64,000 nt of DNA from Pneumocystis sp. 'macacae' (GCA_018127085.1 CM030727.1:124001-188000), one strand, 5' to 3'. Shown: positions 7,860 to 22,359, counted from the stretch's first letter. Translations and numbers: made by a program. Notes: a model not told the origin generated them from the sequence alone.

Positions 7860-10800
7860 ATGTACTGGCCTGTTGGCGTCCCGTCTGTTTTTCAGGCGAA
7901 AAGTGCTCCTTTGACGGGCTTGGAATATGCGTCAATGGCGCTAGAAGAGAAGATTTTGGCGCTGAGACGGCTGTACAATGGTTCCCATTTTATTGTTTTG
8001 ACGTCGAGGCGTATTTATATATGGCAATCTCGGGTATGAAATGGTCTATCTTGGTGAGTGCAATTTTTACCAGGAATTGTAGCCGACCGTGGTTGTGTCA
8101 TGCATCACACGCACAGCGATTTCGCTGACATTGTACGGGGAGAATAAGGATGTTTTTGTGAAGCAAGATTCTCAATTTGCTGTTGTAAAAACATCTTTAG
8201 GGTTTTTGTTTATTTACTCAATATACGGCAATACGAGTCAGAAACTCTATAAATTTCATTATTCTCATTCCAAATTATCAGTTTTTGATTTTTTGGATTC
8301 ATATCGGTCTACCGAATATGATTTTTTATATCCAAAGTTTAAAACGATGATTAAGGTGGATTCTGGTTTGTTATGGTATTTGTAATAGGTAGATTGCGTG
8401 TAGTGGTGCTGATATGCTAGTATATTGGCGTTGGATGAATTCTTGTTATTTTCAACAGTTAATCCGCCTTCTATTCAATCTTTTTTTTGGTATAAAGAGT
8501 CAAATCATACTGTGACATCAGATCCTATAGCAGAAATGGATTGGATTGAAGATCAGAATGGTATTGGTGATTTCCTTTTGTTGTTTTTTACTTATATAAA
8601 TAATTACTTATATTAATTAGTTGCGATTAATGATATGATTTATGAAAAAAATATGGATATATATATATGGATTTCGCTGAATAGCAAAGCATATTTTGTT
8701 CGAAGAAACTCTTATGTATTGTTACTATGCTCTTTTGATTTATCGCTAATATTATGTATAGATAAAATCTAAAAATCAAGGAAGTGTTAAAAATTGGACG
8801 GGTATTTGTTTCTATATTCCAGAAACTGAAGAAGAATATATTGTTAAAGCAGATATAAATATGCATTTATCATTGATTGCCTTTGGTTGTAAAAAGTAAT
8901 ATTCACTGGTATGTTAATTTTCTGATTTTAATTGTTGATATTAGTGGGAAAGTTAAATTGTTTCATTATAAAAAAATTAAAAATCTAATAACCCATTTAC
9001 ATACAATTGTTTTGGATAGTTTTCATATAACTGGAAATATTGAGTGTATGGCATGGTCAGAAGATGGTAACGTGTTTTTTGTAGGATTTCGAAATACATG
9101 GGCTTTGTGGAGTGCTTATGGATGCTTATTATCCTCTGCTTTAATTGCTGAGCATACATTCGAGGGTTTTACTGAAGAAATATATATGACTGGGATTAGT
9201 CATGTTTTATGGCTTAATGAAGGAAATGATTTGATTATAATTAGCAATGGAGAAAAATCATTTGGGAAATTATGGAAATTGAATATTGCTAGAGCCATTC
9301 CTTATTCTTCTTTTAGCTCTGTTAGTCTTTTGGGTATATATAAATAAATACTAACACTATATAGAAAAATTCGATTAATTCCATTTTACAAATTTCAGAT
9401 CGGCTTCTTGTTTATAAAGGTTATGAAAAATCTGATATCGATTTAATAAATCCAGAAGAATGTCATTGGCAACAAATTCGAATACCATTAGATTATTTTC
9501 GTAATAATTGTTATATAAAATATAGTGCCATAACCTCATGTGGACAGTATTTGGTAATAGCAGGATATCATGGAATAGCTTATTATAGTTTTGTGTCTGA
9601 AAAATGGAGAATAATTACTAAAGATTCTAATTCTAATTTTCAAGTTTCTGGTGGAATGTGTTGGTATCATAATGTATTGATTGCATCTATACAGATTAAT
9701 AATATTTATGAGTTAAAATTATTTTCTAGAAAAAGTACAATAGATGATATTCGGATTTTGTCTGCTATAAACATGAGTATTCCTGTATGTTCAATTACTT
9801 TAATATCTGAAAATCTTTTGGTGTATACTCAAGATAACTCTGTTTTACAATACCTTATTATTGTGAATAATAAGAAAGTCAAGCTTGTGTTTGTTGGAAG
9901 TATTAGCTTAAAAGATATAGTTTATTCTTCTAAGTCTTTAAGGGCGTTTACATGGTGTTTTTTAACTGATCAAGCTCGTAAGTTAATACTGGTTTACAAA
10001 TTATTGCTAATGATCGATGTTTAAAGAAGGAACTTTTATAAATAATATACATATAGCTAATATTATTATTCTTTTGGATGATAAACTTATGTTTTTGAAA
10101 CCTAATAAAAACAGTGATTTATCAATGAAATATCATGTTTATTTGTTTTCCGAGAAAGTTGAACACTTTTTGTTTGTCAATCATTCATCTCAATATATAA
10201 AACCTTCAATATGGGCATTTTGTGGGACAGAAATTAAGGTATTTTTTAGTTAACTCTAGTTTATATTTTAACATTCTTAGATATGGATGGATTTCTCTAA
10301 TACAATAATTGAGGATATTAATACTCTTGGTAATCAAGAAATTCTTCCGAATTTAAATAATGATGATAATTTAATTACAATTTCCTTGGATTTTTATCCT
10401 ATTTTTTTATTATTAAATAAAGGAATTATTTTAGGAATAAAAAATGGCATAACTTGGCAAAAGAATTTAGATTATTTTGATTTTAAAATCAATACTATTG
10501 TAAGCTATATGTTTACATATTTTTTTTAATTGTACAAGGCAAAACCTGTTTTACCATATATTTTAGAAAAATATCTTTATAGAACCAGAATCGAGGAATC
10601 TGTTATTTTAGCTTCTAAATACCAATCAATAGTTTATTTTAATCATATGCTTGAATTACTTTTACATAATGTATTAGAAAAAGAAATCAGTTTTTCAAAG
10701 GAGTCTAATGGTAATATATATATATATATAATTTAATGATATAAATTTTAGATCTTTTGCTTCCTAGAGTAGTTTCTTTTTTAAAATGTTTTTCGCAAAT

Positions 10801-11278
10801 GTTAGACATAGTTGTTGCATGTGCACGTAAAATGGAAGTTTCTTTTTGGGAATATTTTTTCAGTGTTGTAGGGTCTCCAAGGGATTTATTTGAAGTATTT
10901 TTCCTTTTTTTTCTTTATAATTTTTACGTATCAGGATTGTATGAAACTAGGAAAATTAGAAACTGCTGCGGAGTATTTGATTATATTGCATACTATAGAA
11001 GCATCTAACAATCTCAGTAAAGTTGTTTATTTTTATATTTTTATAAACTCGTTTTGATATATTTAAGGATATTATTAGAGTTTTAGAGAACGCACTACAG
11101 TTTAAAAAATGGAAATTATGCATGGAGTTGTTTCGGTTTTTTGTTTTATATAATAGTAAATGATTAATATTATGAAGTTTGATAGCTGATTAATTTATTA
11201 GATGATGAATTGGCTCTGAAAACATTCACATTAACTCTCGATATCTTTAAAAATATGCCATTAGAGATAAAAGAATAG
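7860..11278 (+). CDS. ric1: RIC1 homologue, Golgi Ypt6/Rab6 exchange factor subunit
   Basis: With Rgp1, Ric1 forms the guanine-nucleotide exchange factor for Ypt6/Rab6 at the Golgi. The start MYWPVGVPSVF matches the conserved family start (a Met-Tyr-Trp-Pro type N-terminus), followed by IYIWQSRPTVVVSCITR and a WD40-like beta-propeller (for example GNIECMAWSEDGNVFFVGF and AITSCGQYLVIAGYHG). The RIC1 C-terminal helical domain begins near 10530 (LPYILEKYLYRTRIEES) and includes LPRVVSFLKCFSQML and SFWEYFFSVVGSPRDLFE. About a dozen GT-AG introns of 40-65 nt are needed, for example 8035-8083, 8374-8420, 10239-10282, 10501-10539 and 10711-10751. ATG 7845 is an in-frame alternative, but the bases before 7860 look like a 3' splice site. 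The first exon lies on the GC-island shoulder and the rest is AT-rich. Confidence 0.88.
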
Positions 11279-11406
11279 TATAAACATGCACCCATCTATT
11301 GTTGATATTTATTTTTATAAAAAAATATTTTATAAAGATTTTTATAATATAATGTTTATGGTTCAAAATGTGTAATATCACTGTAAAAATAGTGGAGAAC
11401 TAACTT

Positions 11407-12247
11407 TCAAAATGTTTGCTTATTTTTCTGTATATCTTCGTTTTCTTTAATGATATCCAATTTTGTGTCTTGTTTTTTTTTGTATATGTCTTGAAGCTGA
11501 TGAATAATAGAATATTCTCGAATTTTAAAGCCAAAAATTCTGGGTATGTATCGTTCCTGACTTCTTTGTGGTATTAAATAAGGGTAAACTTGAAGCATAA
11601 TGTGTGGAAATGTAGTTCCAAAGTATGCACCATCAATTGTTGCATGCCGTGATGATTTGGGCGCATAAATATCTTCGCATTTCATACAGTAAAGCTTTAC
11701 AGAGCTCGAATTAGGTATATCTGACAATCCAATAGGCAAAAGTGCTTGTGAATGACAAAAAACTCTAGGACAACAACCGAAATCATATTTTTTGTATTTT
11801 TCGAGCTAGATTATTTAACCTATAATAAAATAATAAAAGAATACCATTTTCTGAAGTCCCCTGTTTGTCAGGATGAACCTTGCATGAATTAATCCATAAA
11901 GATGCTGTGCACATTTTTCAATTTGGTCCCGAAGATCGTCACTAACATCATGATCTTTAGAGTTAACCTATTGTAATAATATATGATTCATTTATTAACA
12001 TACCGAACACATCTGTAAGCATATCTATGGCATAATTGTAATGCTGTACTTCAGTATTGATTCCAGTTAAGTTAAATTTATCTTGAATATATTCTTCATC
12101 AATTTCACAGAAAAATTCATTCCCTTTAATTCCTAGGAACCAATCAATCCAATATTTAGAATAATCCGAATCACTTGTTCTTAATGAGTATTCAATATGT
12201 GCTCAATATGGATTTCATTTAAACCTTCTTGATAACAAATCATCCAT
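11407..12247 (-). CDS. ckb1: Casein kinase II regulatory (beta) subunit
   Basis: Non-catalytic subunit that dimerises and stabilises the CK2 tetramer. The exons join to [22 protein letters not shown], then [50 protein letters not shown] and [10 protein letters not shown]. The zinc finger is built from CPRVFC and [15 protein letters not shown]. The PIGLSDIP and [11 protein letters not shown] blocks follow. The last exon (11407-11739) ends with a Lys/Gln-rich tail. Exon 1 is short (12247 to about 12223) and is followed by a 45-nt intron. Divergent from TMA20 with about 390 bp between starts. Confidence 0.95.
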
Positions 12248-12640
12248 TTTGATTTTTGGTGATTTTTAAATCTTGAGAAAATAGTTACTAGAAAATTTTA
12301 TAAAAAGATACTTTTCAAAAAATGTAAGATTGCTTGATATTTCGTTTTAATTTTTTTTAATTTTGAAACATTAACATTTTAATTACTAAATTTTTATTTT
12401 TTTTAAATCGTCAAAACTTATTTAAGGTAAATATTATATTTTATATATAAAAAAATCTTTAATTCTTAGCAAACTATTCTTATATATGTTTTATATTTTT
12501 TTTATAACAGTATTCTTTTTACAAACTTCATTTTGATAGACATTTTAGAAATTTTGATATTTTGTATAACATATTTTAATATTGTATAATTCTTTAAAAA
12601 GTTTTTAAAGTTTAAAAAAGAATATTTTATATTTTTTATA
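12248..12640. other. AT-rich divergent intergenic region ckb1/tma20
   Basis: About 390 bp of T- and A-rich sequence with long T tracts. It presumably holds both promoters. No discrete motif or RNA gene was recognised. Confidence 0.5.
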
Positions 12641-13438
12641 ATGCTTAAAAGGTATTTATTTTTTTTTCTATTAAAACAGTGTTGATCTTAAGGATTTTAG
12701 ATTTAAAGGGAAAGATCATGTTAAAGGAATAACACAAGTTAAGTCATCTATGCAGAAAGCACTAAGGGCAAAAATAATAGAATTTTATCCTGATTTAGAG
12801 TCTTTTATGTCTGAAATTTTTCCTAAAAAATCTCAATTAACACATGTTAAATGGTTGCAATGTTTTCTAATTTTATTTTAGAGGTTAATTAATATAGTGA
12901 AGAACGAATTTCCCTATACGCACTTAATAATGAAGTTCTTTTTTTTAAAATTTCTGAAACTATCTATCCTCATTTAAGATTACTGCATAAATGTATTTAT
13001 TAGTTTTTTTTTTAAATTAATTTATCTTAGATCCTGATGCATTTTTGAAGGTTCAAGCAGATAAAGGAGTTATTAAGTCTATTCTTTCTGGTGGTATCTA
13101 TTCTTATTACTATTATTTATTTTTAAACAATGATAGCTAATCTTATGTGTCCTGGATTAACATCAAAAGGTGGATATTGTCCTGAAAATATCAAAACTGA
13201 AAATATAGTTTCAATAATGATAGAGGGGAAAGAACATGCAATTGCTGTAGGTGTAGCAAAAATGTCTTCTAGTGATATGTAACTGTTTTCCTTTTTTTAA
13301 TAATTATTAATATTTAGAAAATCGATTAATAAAGGAATAGGTATTGAAAACATACATTATATTGGAGATAATTTGGTATTTTTCACTAATTTAGCCTCAT
13401 TTATTTATATATTATAGTGGAATTTAGTATTAGATTAA
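12641..13438 (+). CDS. tma20: TMA20/MCT-1 PUA-domain translation factor
   Basis: Ribosome-associated factor that partners Tma22/DENR in recycling and re-initiation. Six exons give about 180 residues. The first exon is only 11 nt (ATG CTT AAA AG), followed by a 28-nt intron. Recognisable blocks are [47 protein letters not shown] and the PUA domain [21 protein letters not shown]. These are followed by [33 protein letters not shown] and a stop. All introns are GT-AG and 28-45 nt. The length equals the usual family length. Confidence 0.93.
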
Positions 13439-13549
13439 TTATTATATGTATATTAAGTGTACATCTGTTTTCTATAAATAATATTATTTTTGTATCCGTT
13501 TTCTGCATAAAGCGAATATTAAAAATAAAAGGTTTTTTCATTTCTTAAA

Positions 13550-16500
13550 TTATGATATAAATGTATTTGCAGCTTTATCGAGTTCTTGAAGGGCTTCAGT
13601 ATATTTGGTTGTTATTCTTTGGACCTCACGTTGTTTTCCTAATTCTTTTAAATATCAAAATAAATAGAATACATTTTTAAAACCTATTGTTTCTAAAATT
13701 TCTTTTAATAACTCTCTTTTGTCTAATCCTGCAATTTTTGGTTCCCAAGTAACAGAAGGATCATTTAATATAGGCCCTAATAAATATATACAAAGTTCTT
13801 CTAATTTATCTTTCATATTTTCTTCTGCAATTCTTCGAGTATAAATATTTAAAATGGTTTTATACTCATCCGGTGAATGAAGTATTGCGGCTGATGATAG
13901 ACGATTCTAAAATACTAATTATTCAAGACGTTAATTTATCTTTGAGACTAACCTCTAAATGACTAATACTTACGCTAGTTTCAAAGCCTTCATATCCTTC
14001 TAAAAGCATTGCACTTTTTACAATTCTTTGCAAAAATCGTCCACGTCCTAATTTCATCACTTCATCATCTGTTCTTCTTTCAAGCATCCCAATAATACCA
14101 GATTTTCCTTTTACTCCTTTGAAACCACTTGAATCCCAATATTGGCTGCCTACTGCCCACCATGCTTCACTTATTCTTAGCCATGAGTACATGGCAGAAT
14201 TGTATGTGAATCCATCGCCGTCAGAAAGAGTTATAATTACTTGTCCTTTGGAATTGATTGCTGCTGAAACAATGGATGGCGCATTTTTTAGCTCAGAAAA
14301 TTGGAAAGTTGAGGCATCAAAAATAGGTGCTAAAGAAACTGGGGGATGGGGAGACAATTCAAGTACAATATTCCTTTTGTTTCTCAGCTGATTAAAATAA
14401 TGTAGAAATGGTTATACCAAACATGCAATAATCCTATAGATGTAATACACATAAGAAACGGCCCTTGACATTCAAGAAAACAAGGTGATGACTCTAAAAC
14501 AATAGATGGAAATAGTCTGTTTTTTAATTAGTGATAAGGAAAAGTTATTTTACCTTCTTCCACGAGGCGACCATATAATAATAGTACCATCTTCACAACC
14601 AGCTGCCCAAAAAAGGGTATTTCCGGCTAATAAAAGGACTGCTTTAGGTAAAAATTCTGTCCAAATGATACTTCCTTTTTTTATGGCTGTTATTTTTGTA
14701 GGCTTATGTTCTCCTGTTCCATTGCGAACCTCAAGCATATGATTGGTAGTATTAATGGATATTGAAACAAAAGAAATAACTTTAGGTACTCCAAGACGAA
14801 TCTGTGAAACACTCGTAGAAGGGCATATTACTGATGGTCTAATAAACTCTGGTATATTTGTCTATAGATTTAAATACAATTAATAATATATTATAAGAAT
14901 ACCTTTATATGATCATCTATTTGTTTTAACTTCCCTTTTTTTGGTTGTGATTGCTCGTTTTCTTCTGATGTATTTTTCCTTTTATTTCCTATTATTAAAG
15001 AACGAACACCTCCTTTAGGAAGAGCACGCGAAGGTTCAGAGAAATCTAATATTTGACATGGTATATTCTGCTCAGGATATGTTTGCAAATGCGATTCAGG
15101 TAATGAATTTACAACAGGTGTATCAGATAAACTGTAATTAGTATTGATAGTGTCTAATTTGTTTTTCTTACTTAGAAAGAAGTTGTGGAGTTACACGCTT
15201 TTTTCCATCTTTCGTAATTGTAATTTTTTGTTGTAGATTTTTTTGCAAATTAATTGAAAGCGTTGGTGATAACGAATTATTTATTTTGAGGGTTTGTTTA
15301 GGAGTAGATACTGGTGATGGTTTTTCTATTGTTTGTGTTATATCAGATTCAATTTCTTTATTTGAAGAGTCCGATTTTATGTCATTTGATATACAATCTA
15401 TTTTCATAGGTTCAGTGTCACCCATTAAATCTTGCATTCTTTTAATATGAGCATTTGCTTCCACTTCTGCCGTTTTTGTTTCAAGCTCTAACTGAGCAGT
15501 TGATTCTGGAAGAATTGACCCATGTCGCCCATGACCATATTTCGATAATAATTTTTCCTATAAAGAATTAATTTGAATATAGAAAGAAGTATGTTTTACT
15601 GTATCTGCAGCTGTTAGTGGTTCTCCGAATTCGTCTTTATCAAATAAACAGGCTACAATACTTCCATCATACGAACATAGAAACAATGATAATCCATTTG
15701 GTGACCTAATTTGAATAAGAATCACTAATATATAGAGTATTATATAAAAATAGATACCAACAGAGATCTCCTATACTTTTTTCTGCAATTTCTTGAGTAA
15801 CAAGTATAGGACGAGGATTCTGCGTATTCCATATACTTAATGTTCTATCTTGTCCAGCACATGCAATAATTGTCATGATTTTGTTATCTTCTTTATTTGT
15901 ATTAGGAAGTCTAAAAATGATAGGATTGAAAGAAGTCACTTCTACAGCACCTTCATGGCCAATAAGATTGATAAGACTAGTCCAAGTTCCACGTTCGATA
16001 ACAGCGACACTACTCACAGGTCCATTCATTGCATTCGGACCGGCAATGTGTGATCCATCTGGTGACCATGATGGTCTTCTAAAATATGTTGTAGATGGCG
16101 AATTTTTAAAAGGTTTAGAGACCGTTTTCTCAAGAGAGTAATCTGAAGTACGCCATATTTTAATTGTTCTGTCATCACTTTCTGTTGCAAAATATTTCCC
16201 AACAGGATCAAATGTAATTCCTTTTACATGACTTTGATGTGCATCAATTTTTTTTAATTTTTCAAATGTAGATCCATGCCATACAATGATAGCGCTATCT
16301 AAACCAACACTTACTAAAATAGAATTATCATGATTCCATGCTAAATCCTGAATATCATTATCATGACCTGTTAAACGTCTAAAGCTTCTCCAGTTTTCAA
16401 CATTTGTTTCATTATTTCCAAAAATTTTTCCAAAGCTGTGATTTGTTATATCTTTTTGCCATATAATAATAATCCTATCATCACTTCCTGATGCAAGATA

Positions 16501-16977
16501 TTTACCATTAGGTGAAAACCTTACAGTTGTAACAACACCTTTTTTGGTCATTTTTATTTTTTAAAGTTTAAAAAATACCTGTGTGAATACTCATTGAACA
16601 CTATTTTAAAATAAGTTCTACAAATGTATCAGTCTGAATGAAACATACCAATTGTTTTGGTTCATCACTATTTTCTTGAAGAATTGCTTTAGTGGACCAT
16701 ATTTTAACTTTAGAGTCTAAAAATTAAGGATTTTGATCTAGTAGCAATATTTAACATACCAAAACCTCCTGATGCAAGACGTGATCCATCTGGAGAAATA
16801 TGGACTGAAAAAATAGCTTTTGCTTCATTACGTTCATCTAATATATAATACTAAGTTTTTTGAAAAAAATAATTTTTGAAATATTATCACATACCAAAAT
16901 GTCCTAACCTATAAATTTTTAAAATATCTATCTATTTATTTATATTGTACTTACCATGAAGGTTTAAGAAATAACAT
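13550..16977 (-). CDS. hir1: HIR1/HIRA histone H3-H4 chaperone subunit
   Basis: Scaffold of the HIR complex, which deposits histones independently of replication and represses histone genes. Tiny 5' exons join to MLFLKPSWLGHFDERNEAKA, matching the conserved KPSW start of HIRA. WD40 repeats follow: IFSVHISPDGSRLASGGFDS, VRFSPNGKYLASGSDDRII, DLAWNHDNSILVSVGLDS, ITFDPVGKYFATESDDRTI, and the HIRA-specific FRRPSWSPDGSHIAGPNAMN. Then come a basic linker with a B-domain region near 15000-15460 and the C-terminal Hira domain (SSGFKGVKGKSGIIGMLERR) with a final coiled-coil tail. A 22-nt micro-exon (CSMSIHTG) restores frame before VVTTVRFS. The ATG at 16551 lies inside an intron and is not the start. 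The protein is roughly 900 residues. Confidence 0.93.
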
Positions 16978-17550
16978 GAATTTTTAACCAGAAAATGGTA
17001 TAAATAGGTTATTCTAATAATTTTTAACTAAAAGGCTGTATTATTTTAAAAGATATAGAATATATAGAAAGTATGTATTTTCTATTTTTGTATGTATCTT
17101 TTTTAAATTATGTAAATATTGGTTTATAAGGCAATATATTTAGGTCGATAAGTTTAACAAAAATGAAAAAAATATCATTTGATAGATGAAAATGACAAGC
17201 TGAATTATTACAGTATGGTTTTGTTAATTCCCTAATTTTACAAAAATTATATATTTACAAACCTGTGTTTAAATGTCTATAAAAGTTCTGATTAAGTATA
17301 TTTAATACATGGAGAAATGTTTTTGTTAAAATGGATATAAAATATATAAAAACAGGTATTATATTTTGAAGTTATGTAAATTTATATAGATTGTTGAAAA
17401 CTTTATTGAAATTTTATAAGTGTCGTTTAGTTTTTAAGTATATGATTAAAGATATTCTGTATTAAAATACCAATATCGTTAATACCTTAAAAATATAACG
17501 CGTGATTCTGTAAAGGCTAAGAATTATTTGTAATATTGCAGATTAAATAT
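16978..17550. other. AT-rich intergenic region hir1 5'/orb6 3'
   Basis: About 570 bp, only 9 G/C in the 60 bases 17041-17100. It contains the hir1 promoter region and the orb6 3' flank. No gene, RNA or repeat was recognised. Confidence 0.5.
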
Positions 17551-19300
<1,750 letters not shown>

Positions 19301-19832
19301 AAATGCATGTAAACTTGTAGTAATAAACTTTTAAATAACACTTAATTTTTTTGTTTAAAAACAATATAAAATTTTACGTATTTCTTAATTATATTCTTTT
19401 TTTCATGTTATTCTTTTCTTTTTTGCTTTTTTGGTAATTTTAAGTGATCTAGCTTTCTTGTCGGTTATGTTTTGTTGGTAAAAATACGTTTTTTCTAATA
19501 TTTTTATAGAAAATGTATATGTATATATAATAGATAATGGTTGAAATAATATTTTTATTAAATATTTTCTTTTTATTTAAAAAAATTGTTTTAGATAATT
19601 TTACTGTTAAAAATTTGAATAAATTTATGAAATGTGTTTTTTTATATTCTAGTGTACTAAAATATTGACTAAATAGGTATTTGTTTGTTTATGAATTATG
19701 ATATATTGTTTTTATATTTTTTATATTTTACTCTCTGAGTGGTTTTAGTTTAAAACGGTGTTTTTAAAGTAACGCAGCTCGACTAAAATCAAGTGTAAAA
19801 ATTGAAAAAAACAGTCAAAGATTAATTTAACT
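19301..19832. other. Divergent intergenic region orb6/eIF3h
   Basis: About 530 bp, T-rich (for example 19361-19480). It should contain both promoters. No discrete element was recognised. Confidence 0.45.
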
Positions 19833-21131
19833 ATGGATGGGCCTATTCTTGCTTCTGTACCATCTGGGTATTTAGTTGTTTGCTCCTTTTTCTGAAAAAA
19901 TGATTGATTTTGGTTTAGATTTGATGTGGAAGGTTCTTCTCCATTAAAGGCTGTTCAAATAGATTCACTAGTTGTTTTAAAGATCATAAAACATAGCCGT
20001 GAATCGTTTACAAGCCATTCTGCTACAGGTAAATTTGATTAGTTTGAAAGATTTTTTTACCTTTTAAAAGGACAACTTTTAGGACTTGATATGAATGGTA
20101 TTCTTCAAGTTACTAATTCGTTTCCTCTATCTTATGGACATGATGGCGAAAATACATCTTCTTTGGCACAGAATAGAATTGCTTATATGCAGCAGATGAT
20201 GCGTTGTTTAAAAGAAATTGGTGTTGATAATAATGTTGTTGGATGGTATCAGAGTGTTAATTCTGGAACGTTTATTAATATGAATCTTGTTGAAAATCAA
20301 TTTTCATACCATCAGGCGCTTAATGATATGACTGTTATGTTGATTTATGGTGAATTTAGGACTAATTTGTCGAAATATTGTTTAACTTGCATTTTTAGAT
20401 GCATCTCAATCAACTCACGAATCATTGTCTTTGAAAGCATTCCGTTTAACACCTTCTTTTATTGCAGCGAAGAAGGAAGGGAAGTTTAATGCTGAAAGGT
20501 AATAATTAAATATGATATTGTTAGTTTATTTAATTCATTATGTAGCATCGCTAAACATGGATTATCTCATTCCAATGTTTTTGAAGAGCTTCCGTTGATT
20601 ATTCACAATTCTCATCTTTCAATTTCACTTCTTCATTATTTAGATAACAGATATAGATTTGTTCCAACAGCTCCTGCTTTATCTCTTCCTCCACTTTCTT
20701 TTAATTTTGATAATCTTGAGCCTATGGTTGATTCATATTTTGAAAAGATTATGGAGAATCTTTTAGAGGCAACTGAAGATTATCAATATGAGCAAAGTAA
20801 TTATCAATATTATCAAAGGACTTTAGCAAGAGAACAATTGAAAATTCAACAATGGCTTCAAAAAAGACGTGCTGAAAATGCTATACGGGTTGCAAATGAC
20901 CAGCCATTACTTCCTGAAGACGAATGGCAACGTCTTTTCAAATTATCTTCTGAACCATCTTTACTAGAAAGTATTCTATTGGCTTCACAAATTGGTAAGA
21001 AAAAATAAAATCATTTTTTATAATAGTTGAATCGTATGAACTAATGGTTTTCTGTAGATTATTATTGCAAAAAGATTGATTCTAGCAGTGCCCCTGCTTT
21101 AACAAAACTTTATGCATCGATAATCAAATAG
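19833..21131 (+). CDS. Eukaryotic translation initiation factor 3 subunit h
   Basis: MPN-domain subunit of eIF3, absent from budding yeast but present in fission yeast and most fungi. The exons join MDGPILASVPSG to FDVEGSSPLKAVQIDSLVVL, KIIKHSRESFTSHSATGQLL, GLDMNGILQVTNSFPL, VGWYQSVNSGTFINMN and DASQSTHESLSLKAFRLTP. The C-terminal part has ELPLIIHNSHLSISLLHYL and the helical segment QWLQKRRAENAIRVANDQPL. The MPN metal ligands are not all present (NSG rather than HSH), as expected for the inactive eIF3h. Five short introns. The final exon ends LTKLYASIIK. Confidence 0.95.
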
Positions 21132-21301
21132 TATGTAAACACAGGTTGTTTAAAGGATCTAATGATTATGTGAATGCATTTTTATATCATATATGTATAT
21201 AATATGGATGTTTGGTTTGTTTTATCATGTATAATTTTTTCGATAAAAATATTTTTTTTTAAATTTTCGCATCTTTTTTCACTTGAGTTATAAGACTGCT
21301 G

Positions 21302-22255
21302 ATGAATCGTTCTTCAAGAACATCTAACTGGTATCTGTTGGGGCAGATTAGGTCTTATAGACGCTCATATAAACTGATGATTATTGTTCCTTTAGTAGCT
21401 CTTTCTTTTCCCGGATTGGTTATTTATGATAAAATAGTAAAGAAAAAGATTATAGAAAAACATTGTGATAGAGTAAGATCACTAGCTAGTGAGATAATGA
21501 GTCCTTTGGATCTTCCTAGAAAGGTAAAAATTTATATGAGTTCGTTTCCTGGAAGCGATCTTCAAGTATCTCAAATGCACTTTCAAGAATATATATGTCC
21601 TATTCTTCAAGCAGCTGCTGTAGATTACGAGATTATTCAAGGAAATAATGAAGGCGATCTAAAACATTATGTGTCTCAAGAAATTCATCGGCTTCGGCGT
21701 GGTGAGTTATCTATCGATCCGGAAATGCAAAAAGTTATGGCAAATGTTCGCTCTAGTACTGAAGATGATTGTGCTGTTATTATAGGGAGACAGACACTGA
21801 AAGAGTATCTGGCTGGTATTCATGAAGGTTGGCTTGGGCCTCTAGAGTCCCTGCATGCATCTTTTAGTTCTTTAGAAATGTCAGAAAATAAGTCAAAGGA
21901 TATTTCGGCTAAATCCTTTGAAAGTTCTTTGCAGCCGTCTTTACCTGCTAATTTTTCGCTCCCAATACTCCAATATATTCCTTTACTTTGCATTTCTGGA
22001 TTTTTCAATATACCTTCTAGGATATTTTGGTTTTTAAATAGACGCTATCTTGCTGAAAACATTGCATCGAAAATAGTAGATGTCATTTTAATAAATAAAA
22101 CACGTCCATGGGACAATAGTGATATTTTTCTTGGAAAAGAAGAGACCTATAATTGGCCTAAGCAATATAGAAAGAGAACAACACCAGGTGTATGGACAGA
22201 TGATTTGGTATTAGACAAACAAATCATGAGTCATGTGCGTTTGTACTGTTCTTAA
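21302..22255 (+). CDS. tim54: TIM54, inner-membrane TIM22 translocase subunit
   Basis: Subunit of the TIM22 complex that inserts carrier proteins into the mitochondrial inner membrane. It is an uninterrupted 317-codon ORF, unusual among its intron-rich neighbours. Residues about 25-42 (LMIIVPLVALSFPGLVIY) form the single N-terminal membrane span. KVKIYMSSFPGSDLQVSQMH and YICPILQAAAVDYEIIQG are typical of Tim54, as are IIGRQTLKEYLAGIHEGWLG and the C-terminal GVWTDDLVLDKQI. The start is set by the first ATG, with a short N-terminus before the span. Confidence 0.92.
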   Translation: MNRSSRTSNWYLLGQIRSYRRSYKLMIIVPLVALSFPGLVIYDKIVKKKIIEKHCDRVRSLASEIMSPLDLPRKVKIYMSSFPGSDLQVSQMHFQEYICPILQAAAVDYEIIQGNNEGDLKHYVSQEIHRLRRGELSIDPEMQKVMANVRSSTEDDCAVIIGRQTLKEYLAGIHEGWLGPLESLHASFSSLEMSENKSKDISAKSFESSLQPSLPANFSLPILQYIPLLCISGFFNIPSRIFWFLNRRYLAENIASKIVDVILINKTRPWDNSDIFLGKEETYNWPKQYRKRTTPGVWTDDLVLDKQIMSHVRLYCS

Positions 22256-22359
22256 GTAGTTCTAGTATTGTATTTGTTCAGAAAAAAACTTTTTTTGATA
22301 TATTAATTTGAAAAATTAATATTTTTAAGATATATTCCTATTATATATGATAATTATTT

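Larger units (their letters stand above)
3600..8160. other. GC-rich island within an AT-rich chromosome
   Basis: Hand counts show the contrast. Bases 5461-5520 contain 45 G/C of 60, whereas a typical intergenic row (17041-17100) contains 9 of 60. GC rises gradually through the 3' part of wee1, peaks around 5.3-6.3 kb, and declines through the tRNA-Ala region and the first exon of RIC1. Strand skew flips: 4681-4740 has 38 C and 4 G, while 6541-6600 has 35 G and 5 C. Genes inside keep the same short-intron architecture as genes outside. The boundaries given are approximate. Confidence 0.9.

Noticed and set aside
7645..7914. 89-codon open frame upstream of RIC1.
   Set aside because: It overlaps the RIC1 start in another frame, has no recognisable domain, and lies on the GC shoulder where stops are rare.
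16500..16551. Start of hir1 at ATG 16551.
   Set aside because: That ATG lies in an intron; upstream micro-exons rebuild the conserved HIRA N-terminus and missing WD40 repeat.
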